DNA of 64,000 bases from JAUIBE01 sp035267185 (GTDB taxonomy: Bacteria > Pseudomonadota > Gammaproteobacteria > Xanthomonadales > SZUA-36). The position numbers were made by a program, and so were the translations under genes. Below the pieces are notes generated by a model that saw nothing but the letters and a program-made list of their open reading frames with translations, ran no database searches and was not told the origin of the DNA. Within the stretch, counting starts at the first letter, position 1. Every line of letters begins with the position of its first letter. The stretch is taken from contig DATFLY010000017.1 in assembly GCA_035267185.1 (NCBI GenBank), positions 1-64,000 of the forward strand. The letters run 5' to 3'. Shown here piece by piece: positions 9,885 to 19,900 of this stretch.

Positions 9885-11504
9885 TTATTGGTCGCTTTCC
9901 AGGTCAGGTTGATGGTTTCGTTTCGGTCTTGGGTTAGCCTCGAAGAAAGCCTCGAACGGAACCGGATCCATCGCACCCGGAGGCAATCGTTGCGCCAGCA
10001 AATCGAACTTTTGTTCTGTCACGGCCAGAGTACGCAGTTCAAGATCAGGCCGGTTTACCTTGAGCAGATCAAATGATTCCTGCGCCAGGTGGTCGCTGTG
10101 CTGAAGCAGGAAATATACGATCTCGCTGGACATGTGGGAGGCTACCAGCCGATCTCGGGCACCCCAGAAGTCATATCCCTCTGCCACTGATGAGACGTCA
10201 AATTCAACACCCTCACCAACATAACCGAGACCTTTCAGGGTATTCATCTCGTCTTCCTGCACCACCTGATCTAGCACGATCTCACGATTGGGCAGGACTA
10301 CATCAGAATAATCAGCAACTGATTTCAAAGGCTGGCTTTCAAAAAATTCGGGACGAATCAGGTTTGTCGCGATCTGCCCGGGTAGATTGCCGGCAACAGG
10401 CAGACCCAGCAGGGCTGCCATGGTCGGGGCAATTTCCATGATGGTCAGACCCTCGATCTGCCCGGGCTGGATGTCCGGTCCATGCGCCATGATCACTCCG
10501 TCAGGACGGTGATCACCCGTCAGGAATTCGACTCGTTTGAATTCACTGTTCATTTTTCTTGCCGAGGCACGTCCGAAGCCATGATCGGAAACAATCACCA
10601 TGTTGGCCTGTCCATCCCAGGCTTCCAACAACTCGCCAAGTGCCCTGTCGACAAAGCGATAGGTTTGTTTCACTGATTCACCAAACCATGCCAACTCTTC
10701 TGCAGTCGGCGGATTTTCGTACACATCCGGGTCGTAATATTTCCACAAGGAGTGTGAAACGATATCCGGGATACGGTAATAAGTGATAAACAGATCAGTG
10801 GGCTGTTTCGACAGATCTTCAGTGGCGCGACGCAAAAATTCATCCCTGATGATTCTGCGGTCGAGGCTGCGCTCCACAACGGCAGCAGCCGCTGATTGGT
10901 AAGGGGAATCCGGGTCATCTGCCTGGGCCCGGTCAACATCCCAGCCAAAATAAGTCGACCAGATCCTTTTGCGAACATCCTCATTGAGCAATGCCTGGTA
11001 ACGCCGGGAATCAAGATCAATTGCATCGGGCGGATAAATCGAACCCTCAATCCATGTGGGTGCCTGCGATGAAACCATGACGCCATTGATTGGCTCTGGC
11101 GGATGAGAAACGAAATAACCTATGACTGTCGATCGAAGGCCATAATGATCTGCGATGTTCCACAAGGCGGGAACCTGCCTGAGTTCAGACGTGACCGGCC
11201 TTCGCGCGCCCTCATCACCAAAAGGAAAGACGTGATCCAGCACTCCATGCTCCCGGGCAAAATGTCCGGTGGCGAAGGTTGTCCAGACCACGGGAGAGGT
11301 TTCCATCCCGTTATTGATCAGGTGCCCCCAGGCACCTTCATTCTTAATCCTGGCAAAATTCGGCAGTTCCCCATCGCCAATCATCTGGTTGATGATTTGC
11401 CATTCGGCTCCGTCTATTCCTACCAGGACGGTTGGTGTTTCTGCCTGTTTTCCGCAGGCCGCAGTCAACAGGAGGCAGATTGGGATCAGCCAGATATTTC
11501 GCAT
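9885..11504 (-). CDS. Alkaline-phosphatase-superfamily phosphodiesterase lipoprotein
   Basis: Encodes 539 residues with a lipoprotein signal peptide and lipobox (LLTAAC, Cys17), so it is probably anchored to a membrane on the periplasmic side. The type I phosphodiesterase/nucleotide pyrophosphatase fold is shown by the first metal site (VLVGIDGAEW), the likely nucleophile loop SPVVWTTFATGH, and the metal ligands in VIVSDHGFG and VIMAHGPD. Members hydrolyse phosphate mono- or diesters with two bound metals, often zinc. The natural substrate cannot be read from sequence. The gene stands alone on this strand, and its upstream region faces the lipid-transport operon. Confidence 0.85.
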   Translation of the reverse strand: MRNIWLIPICLLLTAACGKQAETPTVLVGIDGAEWQIINQMIGDGELPNFARIKNEGAWGHLINNGMETSPVVWTTFATGHFAREHGVLDHVFPFGDEGARRPVTSELRQVPALWNIADHYGLRSTVIGYFVSHPPEPINGVMVSSQAPTWIEGSIYPPDAIDLDSRRYQALLNEDVRKRIWSTYFGWDVDRAQADDPDSPYQSAAAAVVERSLDRRIIRDEFLRRATEDLSKQPTDLFITYYRIPDIVSHSLWKYYDPDVYENPPTAEELAWFGESVKQTYRFVDRALGELLEAWDGQANMVIVSDHGFGRASARKMNSEFKRVEFLTGDHRPDGVIMAHGPDIQPGQIEGLTIMEIAPTMAALLGLPVAGNLPGQIATNLIRPEFFESQPLKSVADYSDVVLPNREIVLDQVVQEDEMNTLKGLGYVGEGVEFDVSSVAEGYDFWGARDRLVASHMSSEIVYFLLQHSDHLAQESFDLLKVNRPDLELRTLAVTEQKFDLLAQRLPPGAMDPVPFEAFFEANPRPKRNHQPDLESDQ

Positions 11505-11599
11505 AAAGGGATCAGGTACAAATTGGGGATGTCATTATGCATCAATCATGACTGTTTCAACAGCCACAATCGGCATCAATAACCGTTACGATATAGGAC

Positions 11600-12730
11600 A
11601 TGAGCGCAGCCAAAATCAACTGGGACGAGGGTCCGGATGGCGAACTGAACCTGATTTTGGCAGGCGACTGGCTGCTGGCCAGCAGCCTCCCCTCTGTTGA
11701 GGGCTTCAAAAAGCGATTGGCCAATACGCCCGTGCCCGCAAAGCTGAGATTCCAGACCGAGTCCCTTGAAGACTGGGACAGCGCGCTTGTCACCAACCTG
11801 ATCGGGCTGATGCGGACTGCCCGGGACCTTGGTATCGAGGTTGATGGTTCCGGGCTGCCCGAAGGGGCTCGGCGCCTACTCAAACTGGCTTTCGCGGTCA
11901 AGGAGCGTGAGGGCGCCAGGAAATCTGTCCGCGAAAAAGGCTTTCTTGAGAAAATCGGAAGGCTCGTTCAGGAGTCCCTGGAAGACTTCAATGACCTGTT
12001 GAAATTTACCGGGGAACTGGTCCTTTCGATGGGCCGGTATTTACGTGGAACGGCCACGTATCTTCGTTCCGATCTTGTCCAGCACATCCAGGAAGCCGGT
12101 GTCGAAGCCCTTCCCATTGTCAGCCTGATCAGTTTTCTGATCGGGATGATTTTCGCGTTCGTCGGCGTCATGCAGCTTCAGACTTTTGGTGCGGGGATCT
12201 ACACGGCCAACCTGGTTGCGATTGCCATGGTCCGCGAAATGGCGCCGATCATGACTGCAATCATCATGGCAGGCCGCACCGGTGCCTCCTATGCCGCGCA
12301 AATCGGAACCATGAAAGTCAATGAGGAGGTTGATGCACTTACGACCCTGGGCATGAATCCCATCGATTTCCTGGTAACACCGCGCATGATTGCCCTGGTG
12401 GTCATGATGCCCCTGCTTACGATGTATTCAAGTTTGCTGGGGATCATTGGTGGCACATTCGTGGGTATTTCAATGGTTGATGTCACACTTGTTCAGTATG
12501 TGCACCAGACCGTCGATGCCATTGGCCTGAATACTGTTTTTGGTGGTTTGTTCAAAAGCGTCGTTTATGGAAGCCTGGTCGCATTGGCCGGTTGTCAGCA
12601 GGGCATGGCCTGCGGGGGCAGCGCCATGGCAGTCGGCCAGGCTACAACGAAAGCCGTGGTGATGGGGATTGTCCTGATTGTCATCAGCGCTGCCACACTG
12701 ACCGTGATTTATATCAACCTGGGTATCTGA
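11600..12730 (+). CDS. MlaE-family lipid ABC transporter permease with N-terminal STAS domain
   Basis: Encodes 376 residues. Residues 1-100 resemble a STAS domain (LILAGDWLLASS, then ALVTNLIGLMRTARDLGIEVDG). Residues about 130-376 are a MlaE/YrbE permease with several membrane segments and the hallmark cytoplasmic coupling region REMAPIMTAIIMAGRTGASY followed by MKVNEEVDALTTLGMNP. In E. coli the STAS protein MlaB is separate; here it is fused, an arrangement known in other bacteria. It is the first gene of a four-gene operon with an ATPase, an MCE protein and an outer-membrane-type lipoprotein, so it should move phospholipids or other lipids across the envelope. The ATPase gene begins one base after its stop. 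Confidence 0.92.
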   Translation: MSAAKINWDEGPDGELNLILAGDWLLASSLPSVEGFKKRLANTPVPAKLRFQTESLEDWDSALVTNLIGLMRTARDLGIEVDGSGLPEGARRLLKLAFAVKEREGARKSVREKGFLEKIGRLVQESLEDFNDLLKFTGELVLSMGRYLRGTATYLRSDLVQHIQEAGVEALPIVSLISFLIGMIFAFVGVMQLQTFGAGIYTANLVAIAMVREMAPIMTAIIMAGRTGASYAAQIGTMKVNEEVDALTTLGMNPIDFLVTPRMIALVVMMPLLTMYSSLLGIIGGTFVGISMVDVTLVQYVHQTVDAIGLNTVFGGLFKSVVYGSLVALAGCQQGMACGGSAMAVGQATTKAVVMGIVLIVISAATLTVIYINLGI

Positions 12731-12731
12731 A

Positions 12732-13502
12732 GTGAGCGAAAACCAACCACATATCGTTGCTGAAGACCTGACCCTGGCCTACGGGGATTTCCTGATTCAG
12801 AGGGATCTGACCTTCAAGGTCAATCGCGGCGAGATTTTCGTCATCATGGGCGGCTCAGGCTGTGGCAAAAGCACGCTACTTAAAGCAATGATCGGGCTAA
12901 AATCACCAGATAAGGGCGATGTGTATTACAACGGCAACTCGTTCTGGGGCATGAATGAACAAGAACGCGAGATCGCCAAGCGCCAGTTCGGAACCCTCTT
13001 CCAGGCCGGGGCGTTGTGGAGTTCGATGACCCTGTCTGAGAACATCGGGCTCGCACTGAACCAGTACACTGACCTGAACGCAAGCGAAATTCGGGAGATT
13101 GCTGCATACAAGCTGATGCTGGTCGGACTGACAGGCTTCGAAGACTATTATCCGAATGAAATTTCCGGAGGCATGAGAAAACGTGCCGGATTGGCACGGG
13201 CCATGGCGCTTGATCCTGAAATTCTGTTTTTTGATGAGCCTTCAGCCGGTCTTGACCCGATCAGTGCCAAGTTGCTGGATGACCTGATCATGGAATTGCG
13301 CGACAGCCTTGGCACCACCGTTGTGATCGTGACACATGAGCTGGCCAGCATATTCGCCATTGCGGACAACTCGATTTTTCTCGACGTCGACACCAAAACC
13401 CAACTTGCCACGGGCAACCCTTCCGACTTGCGTGATAATAGTGATAGTTTCGTGGTACGAAACTTTCTGAAACGCGGATTGGAAAAGACAACAGAGCCAT
13501 GA
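12732..13502 (+). CDS. MlaF-type ABC transporter ATP-binding subunit
   Basis: Encodes 256 residues from a GTG start one base after the permease stop, which implies translational coupling. Walker A is GGSGCGKST (residues 40-48). The signature is ISGGMRKRAGLARAM, and Walker B with the D-loop is ILFFDEPSAGLDP. A conserved H-loop histidine lies in VIVTHELAS. The 'ISGGMRKR' signature is characteristic of the Mla/Ttg2 lipid-transport ATPases. It energises the permease encoded just upstream. Its stop codon overlaps the first ATG of a small start/stop ladder that leads to the MCE gene. Confidence 0.95.
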   Translation: MSENQPHIVAEDLTLAYGDFLIQRDLTFKVNRGEIFVIMGGSGCGKSTLLKAMIGLKSPDKGDVYYNGNSFWGMNEQEREIAKRQFGTLFQAGALWSSMTLSENIGLALNQYTDLNASEIREIAAYKLMLVGLTGFEDYYPNEISGGMRKRAGLARAMALDPEILFFDEPSAGLDPISAKLLDDLIMELRDSLGTTVVIVTHELASIFAIADNSIFLDVDTKTQLATGNPSDLRDNSDSFVVRNFLKRGLEKTTEP

Positions 13503-13546
13503 GCCCCAGATAATATGAACCCAGAAATATGAGCCCAGGAAAATGA
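13499..13546 (+). promoter_or_regulatory. 14-bp tandem start/stop ladder before the MCE gene
   Basis: Between the ATPase stop and the MCE start, a unit close to ATGAGCCCAGGAAA recurs at 13499, 13515 and 13529. The true MCE start, ATGAGC, begins the next repeat at 13543. Each copy begins with an ATG and gives a 4-5 codon frame. The first ends in TAA one base before the next ATG. The second and third end in TGA overlapping the next ATG as ATGA. The first ATG also overlaps the ATPase stop. The three mini-frames are therefore chained from the end of one gene to the beginning of the next. This is seen directly; a role in translational re-initiation is inferred. Confidence 0.6.
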
Positions 13547-14547
13547 GCAAGAAGTCCAGTCCGACCCTGATAGGCGGCTTTGTATTTGGCGCGATCATTC
13601 TGATTGCCACAGCAGTGGCCCTGTTTGGCGGGCGGGAATTTTTTTCCCAGAGGCTCGAATACGTTGCTTATTTTGACGAAGCAACCAAGGGATTGCGGGT
13701 CGGCTCCAACGTCACCATGAATGGAGTACGCGTGGGTTATGTTTCTGACATCACCCTGCTGGTCGACCAGTCCACTTACCAAACACTAACCATGGTGACC
13801 ATTGAAGTGCTTCCTGAAGACCTTGTCATGACTGATTTCGGAGAAGTGGTACAAACCCTGGCAAGACGTGCAACCATTGGACACGACAACCTGATCGATG
13901 AAGGCGGGCTGCGGGCGCAGCTTGAAATGGAAAGCTTTGTAACCGGGTCGCTGATTGTTTCACTCAATTTGCTACCGGAAACTGAAGCCATATTCCGAGG
14001 CTTTAACCCGCCCCATCACGAAATTCCAACGGTCCCTTCAAGTACGCAGGCATTTTTTGCAAAGATCAGGGAATGGGCAGAAAAAGTGGGCGAGGATTTT
14101 GATCTTGAAATGATCGCACATCGAGTCACTAACATCCTCCGGGGGCTCGATGAACTTTCAAATTCAGAAGATCTGCGCGCCACGATTGCCGGGCTGAACG
14201 AATTCGTCAACGATGACCAGACCCAACAGCTGATGGCCAACGCAAATGCAGTGCTCGGCGATATTCGGGCCGTTGCGGCAGAAGCGAATGAGCTGCTGCG
14301 CAATACAGATGGCAACATCGGGGCACTTGCCGACGATATTCGGCCGCTGATCAAGGATCTCCAGGATGTGATGGTGCAGGCCGAAGACACACTGCTCGCA
14401 GCAACGAACCAGCTAAAAGGTGATTCGATCCAGATGTACCAGCTCCAGTCCACCCTGGAAGAGGTTGAAAATGCGGCACTGTCACTTCGCGAGTTTTTTG
14501 ACCTGCTGGAACGCAATCCCGAATCACTTATCAGTGGTAAAAAATAG
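13543..14547 (+). CDS. MCE-domain (MlaD-like) lipid-transport protein
   Basis: Encodes 334 residues with one N-terminal membrane anchor (LIGGFVFGAIILIATAVALFGG) and a single MCE domain (YVAYFDEATKGLRVGSNVTM, then VRVGYVSDITLL). A long helical C-terminal part follows (about 170-330, with many heptad-like stretches). MCE proteins are anchored in the inner membrane, form hexameric rings in the periplasm and carry lipids to or from the MlaE permease. The start at 13543 is preceded by CCAGGAAA and fits the membrane anchor. The long C-terminus suggests a tube-like assembly rather than the short MlaD of E. coli; this is inferred. Confidence 0.92.
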   Translation: MSKKSSPTLIGGFVFGAIILIATAVALFGGREFFSQRLEYVAYFDEATKGLRVGSNVTMNGVRVGYVSDITLLVDQSTYQTLTMVTIEVLPEDLVMTDFGEVVQTLARRATIGHDNLIDEGGLRAQLEMESFVTGSLIVSLNLLPETEAIFRGFNPPHHEIPTVPSSTQAFFAKIREWAEKVGEDFDLEMIAHRVTNILRGLDELSNSEDLRATIAGLNEFVNDDQTQQLMANANAVLGDIRAVAAEANELLRNTDGNIGALADDIRPLIKDLQDVMVQAEDTLLAATNQLKGDSIQMYQLQSTLEEVENAALSLREFFDLLERNPESLISGKK

Positions 14548-14568
14548 AGCATAAACAGAGGAACACCT

Positions 14569-15162
14569 GTGAATAGTTTTTTGAGACTGTGCGTCGCCCT
14601 GCTGGCCATCCTGGTTGCTTCATGCGGTACTTCCCCTCCGGTTCACTATTACAACCTCGAAGCGCCTGTAGTCACCGGAACGGCTGACGGTCCGGATGCA
14701 ACCATGGTGGGCATGGGACCCTTCCGGATACCCGAATATCTTAAGAAATCACGAATCGTTACTCGTGGTGCCGGTACAGAAATCCTCATCAATGAACAGG
14801 CCCGGTGGGCCGAGCCATTGAACAGGGCCATCCATCGTGTCCTGGCAGCCAACGTGGACCAGCAAATGAGCGATGTGATCGCCGTTGCCTATCCTTACCT
14901 TGAAACCATAGAAATCGACTACGCGGTGCTTGGCCAGGTCGAAAGATTCGACAGCGATCAGTCAGGCAGGGTTTTGCTGGTGGTTCAATGGGGTGTGGTC
15001 GATGAGACTCGACATCCCCTGATTATTCCCCAACGATCCAGTTATGAATCTCGCGCGAGCGACCCGAATGACCCGGATCAGATCGCCCGCGCGATGAATG
15101 ATGCCCTGAACCATTTCAGCCAGGACATTGCAGGCCAGCTGAAAAAAGCGCTCGCAGACTAA
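14569..15162 (+). CDS. PqiC-like ABC-transport auxiliary lipoprotein
   Basis: Encodes 197 residues from a GTG with AGAGGA ahead of it. The N-terminus is a lipoprotein signal with lipobox LVASC (Cys at about 19). The rest matches the PqiC/ABC_trans_aux pattern: a short 'VHYYNLEAP' strand after the lipid anchor, then RIPEYLKKSRIVTR and RWAEPLNRAIHRVL. In PqiABC and similar systems this lipoprotein sits in the outer membrane and docks the MCE tube. Its place as last gene of the operon supports an envelope-spanning lipid path. The next gene is convergent, 11 bases away. Confidence 0.88.
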   Translation: MNSFLRLCVALLAILVASCGTSPPVHYYNLEAPVVTGTADGPDATMVGMGPFRIPEYLKKSRIVTRGAGTEILINEQARWAEPLNRAIHRVLAANVDQQMSDVIAVAYPYLETIEIDYAVLGQVERFDSDQSGRVLLVVQWGVVDETRHPLIIPQRSSYESRASDPNDPDQIARAMNDALNHFSQDIAGQLKKALAD

Positions 15163-15173
15163 AACTCACTCCG

Positions 15174-16115
15174 TCACGAGGCAACTGCCGCACCGATTGC
15201 TGCCACGTGGCGGTGGTCTGTGCCACAGCAACCACCCAGTACTGCGATGTTGGGGAACAGTTTTCGCAAACGACCATTCAGGAAGCCAAACTCCTTTGGA
15301 TCACCCGAGTCGAGCTCGGTTGCTTCATCCAGCTCTTCATGGCTGCAGCGGGAAGCGTTGGCTCGAATGCCCCGAATCCTCCTGGTCCAGGCAGCTTTTC
15401 GGTCAAGCGAATCGCTGAAATGATCCGGATGGGCGCAGTTGACCATGAAGTAAGCCGCTGCGCTGTCGGTCGCAGCATCCACTTGCTCAATGGCATCGCC
15501 CAGGGGTTGTCCACTCGGAAGTTTTCCGTCGGTTTCAGTCGTAAAACTGATAGCAACCGGCATCTGGTGCTGACGGGCTGATTTCACGATTCCTATCGCC
15601 TCTTCAGCATGGGTCATGGTGACGGCGCTGACCATATCTGCCCCGGTTTCAGCAAAAACCCCGATCTGCGCACGATGGTACTCAGCTGCCTCCTCCGGGC
15701 TCATCAACTCGCTGGCAACATAGCCGTCACCTCGTGGTCCGATGTTGCCACTGATGACGATCGGCTCAATGCGTTCCTGGTATTCATTGCGTAACTCTTC
15801 CATCAATCGAATTGAATCGCGGTTGATATTGGCCAGCTGCGAAGCGCTGTATCCAAGCTCTGTTGCCCAATCGCTATTGGCTCGCCAGGTCGGACTCTCA
15901 AGGACAAATCCAAATCCCGCCTCGACCGCAATATCTGCGTACTTTCGATAGTAGCGACGCAGCACCGATCGGCCTGCCCGGTCGGCGAGCAAACCAAATG
16001 CTGCAAAGCATGGCAGATCAATGCCCTCGTCAAACACCAGGGTTGTTTCCAGTCCACCATCGGTGAGCATGACACCGCCATCAAGCTGAGGTAATGCGTT
16101 GCGATAAATACTCAT
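15174..16115 (-). CDS. Homocysteine S-methyltransferase family protein
   Basis: Encodes 313 residues. AGGAG lies 8 bases before the ATG. The fold is shown by the N-terminal LTDGGLETTLVF and the zinc-binding cysteines: one in MVNCAHP, and a pair in the C-terminal LGGCCGTDHRHVAAIG. Family members transfer a methyl group to homocysteine or a related thiol using zinc; donors include S-methylmethionine and betaine. The donor here is not evident. Its start lies two bases from the stop of the upstream hydroxylase gene, so the two are probably co-transcribed. Confidence 0.87.
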   Translation of the reverse strand: MSIYRNALPQLDGGVMLTDGGLETTLVFDEGIDLPCFAAFGLLADRAGRSVLRRYYRKYADIAVEAGFGFVLESPTWRANSDWATELGYSASQLANINRDSIRLMEELRNEYQERIEPIVISGNIGPRGDGYVASELMSPEEAAEYHRAQIGVFAETGADMVSAVTMTHAEEAIGIVKSARQHQMPVAISFTTETDGKLPSGQPLGDAIEQVDAATDSAAAYFMVNCAHPDHFSDSLDRKAAWTRRIRGIRANASRCSHEELDEATELDSGDPKEFGFLNGRLRKLFPNIAVLGGCCGTDHRHVAAIGAAVAS

Positions 16116-16117
16116 TT

Positions 16118-16897
16118 TTATACTCCTGCGTTTTCTGCGGCCAGGCCATTGCCTGAAACCGGTTGTTGTCGGGGAGAGGTGACATCCTGAAATGCCAGCA
16201 TCTCGACAATGGGTTCTGAGCTGCCAAGGTAGAAACCATGTTCAGCCTGGAAACCCTGTGGGTTACGAAACGTGCCGAAAACAATGTCCCACAGCGGCAG
16301 ATCCGAGTAGTTGTAGCGGTGAATATTCCTGCCATGGTGAAGGCTGTGACTTTCAGGCCGCTGGATGATGTAACCCAGCCAGCGTGGGGTGCGAATATTC
16401 ATGTGCTGGAACATGGCGTTGAAAGTCAGGAACAATGCACCCAGAACACCTGCCTCGACCGTGAGCCCCAGCAGTGGGAAAAAGACCAGGCTGCCGATCG
16501 TCGTAAACAGGAAAGCATCGACCGGATGCATGTAATAGGCACCGAATGCATCAAAACTCTCAGCGCTGTGGTGCATCTGGTGCCCCGCACGCCACAACCA
16601 GTCCCATTTGTGTGCCAGGCGGTGATACCAGTAGTGGATCAATTCATAGACCAGGACACCAACAGCAAAGCCACCCCAGATTCCAAGGCCACTGCCATCA
16701 ATCAAATGGAAATCGCCCAGCAATGTGCCCCAGAAGGCTGCCACCCACCCAGCCCAGTAGAAAATTGCGATCGTGACCAGCGTTCCCCGAAACCGCCACA
16801 GGCGGGTGGAGTCGTGTTTACGGCCACGAATCGCCCAGTCAAGAATAATCAGGCCTGGAATCAGGCCAATGGTTAAATAGCCGAGTAAGTCATACAT
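16118..16897 (-). CDS. Sterol desaturase / fatty acid hydroxylase superfamily membrane protein
   Basis: Encodes 259 residues with AGAGGA before the ATG. Hydrophobic segments surround the classical eight-histidine di-iron set: HYWYHRLAH, HQMHH and SHSLHH plus nearby histidines. Such integral membrane enzymes use O2 to hydroxylate or desaturate lipid chains or sterols. The start at 16897 begins directly with a hydrophobic segment (YDLLGYLTIGLIPGLIILDW). It is adjacent to and probably co-transcribed with the homocysteine methyltransferase-like gene. The link between the two functions is unclear. Confidence 0.87.
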   Translation of the reverse strand: MYDLLGYLTIGLIPGLIILDWAIRGRKHDSTRLWRFRGTLVTIAIFYWAGWVAAFWGTLLGDFHLIDGSGLGIWGGFAVGVLVYELIHYWYHRLAHKWDWLWRAGHQMHHSAESFDAFGAYYMHPVDAFLFTTIGSLVFFPLLGLTVEAGVLGALFLTFNAMFQHMNIRTPRWLGYIIQRPESHSLHHGRNIHRYNYSDLPLWDIVFGTFRNPQGFQAEHGFYLGSSEPIVEMLAFQDVTSPRQQPVSGNGLAAENAGV

Positions 16898-16981
16898 GGT
16901 TACATCCTCTCATTCTGATAAAAGCTTTCTGCTATTACCCTGAAAGGCGTAACTATTGATGGAACATTGTTCCCTTGCTTG

Positions 16982-19900
16982 TTACATCGGTGTGTACCGG
17001 CAATAACTTCCTGTTTTTACAGTGTTTTCAAGATAGCGGCCAGCACCCGGAATTTGTTGATCAATTCTATTGATCGCATCTTTTATACGCCTGCGCACAT
17101 TGACACGTGCTCTTTCCGCAGCCTTTGCCTGCGGTCGCTCACGCCCGCCCAGTCCGAAAGCACGGGATAATTCCCGGCTGATGAATTCGAGTTCATCGCG
17201 AACCGATTCAGCACGTGGTGTGTCACCCATCTGCATGGCGTCTTCAAGTTCTTCCTGAAGTTCACTCACACGTTTCTGATAAGCCTGACGTGCATCCTGG
17301 TCCAGTGCGGGGCCCACATCGCCTTCAGGAATGACTGCACCAGTCCCATCGCCACTGAGTTCCAGGACATGGATATCTCGGTCAGGACGTTCCGCCAGAA
17401 TGGCCAGCATGGCGAGCCCTTTGCTGCTCTTGACCACGGCACCGGACCCATCCAGTGAAACCTCGTAGACATCGCCAACATCACGAATACTGAACCTTGT
17501 TTCACCGGATATGCATTGCTCATCACTGGTCTGTGAATCATCCGATGGCATCCCACGTTCAGTCCGCATCTCAAGCACTGAAAGTAGTTCCTGCGCCATT
17601 TCAGAATGTAAATTGGCACCCTCCCGATCACCAACTTCCGTGGCCAGTTCTGCCAGCGCCTGGTGAACCCTGGCAACGTAGGGACGCGACGACATTCGAC
17701 CGGCAATCTCGAGGGCCTGTTCGAGGAATTTCCGGGCCTCCTCATGTCGACCAAATGCTTTTGCGATTCGCCCTAACTGAAGCGCCACCGGCCCGCACCA
17801 GCCACTGCCAAGCAGACCGGTAGTCGCACAATCTTTACGATACCCAAGCAAGGCATCAAACGCCCGACTGGTCAGATCGAGATCATCGGCAAGTAATGCC
17901 AGTTCAGAAAGGGCGACAATTGAAAAACGATCATTTCCGGCAAACGTTCGGTTGATAAAAACCTGGTTTGATATCTGGCTGCGAGCATCACCCGGTCCCT
18001 TTGCCGTGTAGATATCAATGATGGGTTGCAGAAAAAATTTGGCTTCCGCCATCGCGCCGGAACAGGCAGCATCCAGTTGAGACTGGATTTCACTCATCGG
18101 CGTTGCATCATCAGACTCCCAGTCGCACAGGATGGAGAACCGTTGTATCGGTATGGTCACACGGGCTTCAAGATCATCGATTCGCCCCGCCTCAAGTTCG
18201 GCCTTGTCCAACAAGCGTGATGCATCGGCGAAGCGGCCTTCCATGGTTGCCTGCATGGCCCTGACCGAATGGGCACGCCACATATAGTGTGGCAGCGCGA
18301 TTCTGCCTGCAATTCCCACGCATGATTCAATTGCCCGATCAAACTCCTCCCTGTCCGCCAACTCTGCAGCATCAATCAACAGGCGCAGATTGGAGCGAAA
18401 CTGAAACGGTATATCACCGCGCGCTTTGGCCAGGGAAAGCACTTCCTGGTTGAGGGCAAGTCGCTCCCTGGTCGGGCCAAAATCCATCAGCGCTGCAATC
18501 GCATACCTCATCACGTTGTACAAGACATCTTCGTTATCACATGCTCGGGCTTCTGAGATGGCCTCGCGGGCCATGTCCATCGGCTCAGCCGGGTTGACCG
18601 CGGGTTGCAACGCTGCAGCAAGCCGCGCTTTGACGCGGGCACGACAGGGATCATCCCTGGCCATGGATGTCTCAAGGCATTCCCGCAGCATATTGATCAG
18701 GGTTTGATCCACTGACGCAACGATAATCGCACCGCCATAAGTCAGGGCCGCGATGGACATCATTGCCGAATCTTCAAGGGTTCGAGCAATCTCGAAAGCT
18801 TCACAACACCGTGCATGGCCACCTTCAATGTCACCAGCAAGCAGCATGGCTTCGGCACATTCGATCAACAATCGACAACGATCTGACGGATCAAACCTGG
18901 GGCCTTCCCCGAATGTATTGATCGCGGTATTCAACATGCTTGCCGCAGCATCGAAGGCGAGCACTGCGTTGGCCCTCTTTGCAGCGTGACGCCAGGCCTC
19001 GATGGCTTCATCGCGGTGATCCGGACCCGCTGCCGCGAGGTGCGAAGCCAGGACGGACCAGCCATCTGCATCGCCACGGGAAATTTTCTCTTTCAGGGCC
19101 TGTGCATATTTCAGATTGAGTGCGTTTCGTTTTTGACGCGGCAAATCACGATAAAGCACCTCCCGATAGAGCACATGTGAAAATTCATATTCGTTCTGAG
19201 ACGAACCAAACAGGATTCCGGCCTCGATTGCAGAATCGAGCGATGCTGGCACCCAGTCAACTGGCTCTCTGAGTATCAGGACAAGCTCATCCGAGGTGAA
19301 AGCCTTACCCAGGACAGAAGCATGTGCGAGCAGCTCTGCATCACCTTGTGGCAAGTACCCGATTTGTTGACGTATTACCTGCTCGATTGTTGCCGGAAGA
19401 GATTGCGTCAGATCCTTACTGCTTTCGGGCCGATCCAACAAGCCCACTAACTCATGAAGGAACAACGGGTTACCAGATGTAATCTCAAACCACTCCTGTA
19501 ACACGTCATCTTGCGGAGCTGATCCTGTGCGGGACTCCATATATCGGGCAACATCTCTGCGGCCGAGGCGGGAAAGACGCAAGACTGTTGCATCACGCTC
19601 TATCAATGAAAGGGATTCGGAAACTTCAGTAGAACGGGCTTCAATTTCGCGAAATGTCCCTATCACCAGTATTGGCATCGAGGTAATGTGACGCGCCAGG
19701 TAATGCAGGAGCTTGAGGCTGTCCTGGTCTGAGGCATGCAGATCTTCAAAAATCAGGATCAGATTTGACTGCGCAGATACACGTGCCAGCATCATTCGAA
19801 CTGAATCAAGCAACATGAACTTTGCCTGGTCAGGCTGAAGCTCAGCCGCAGACTGATCGCCGACCTGAAACTCAGGCACAAGCAACGACAATGAACTGCG

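Noticed and set aside
13499..13542. The mini-frames of the start ladder as real small proteins
   Set aside because: They are only four or five codons long; their interest is as translation signals, not products.
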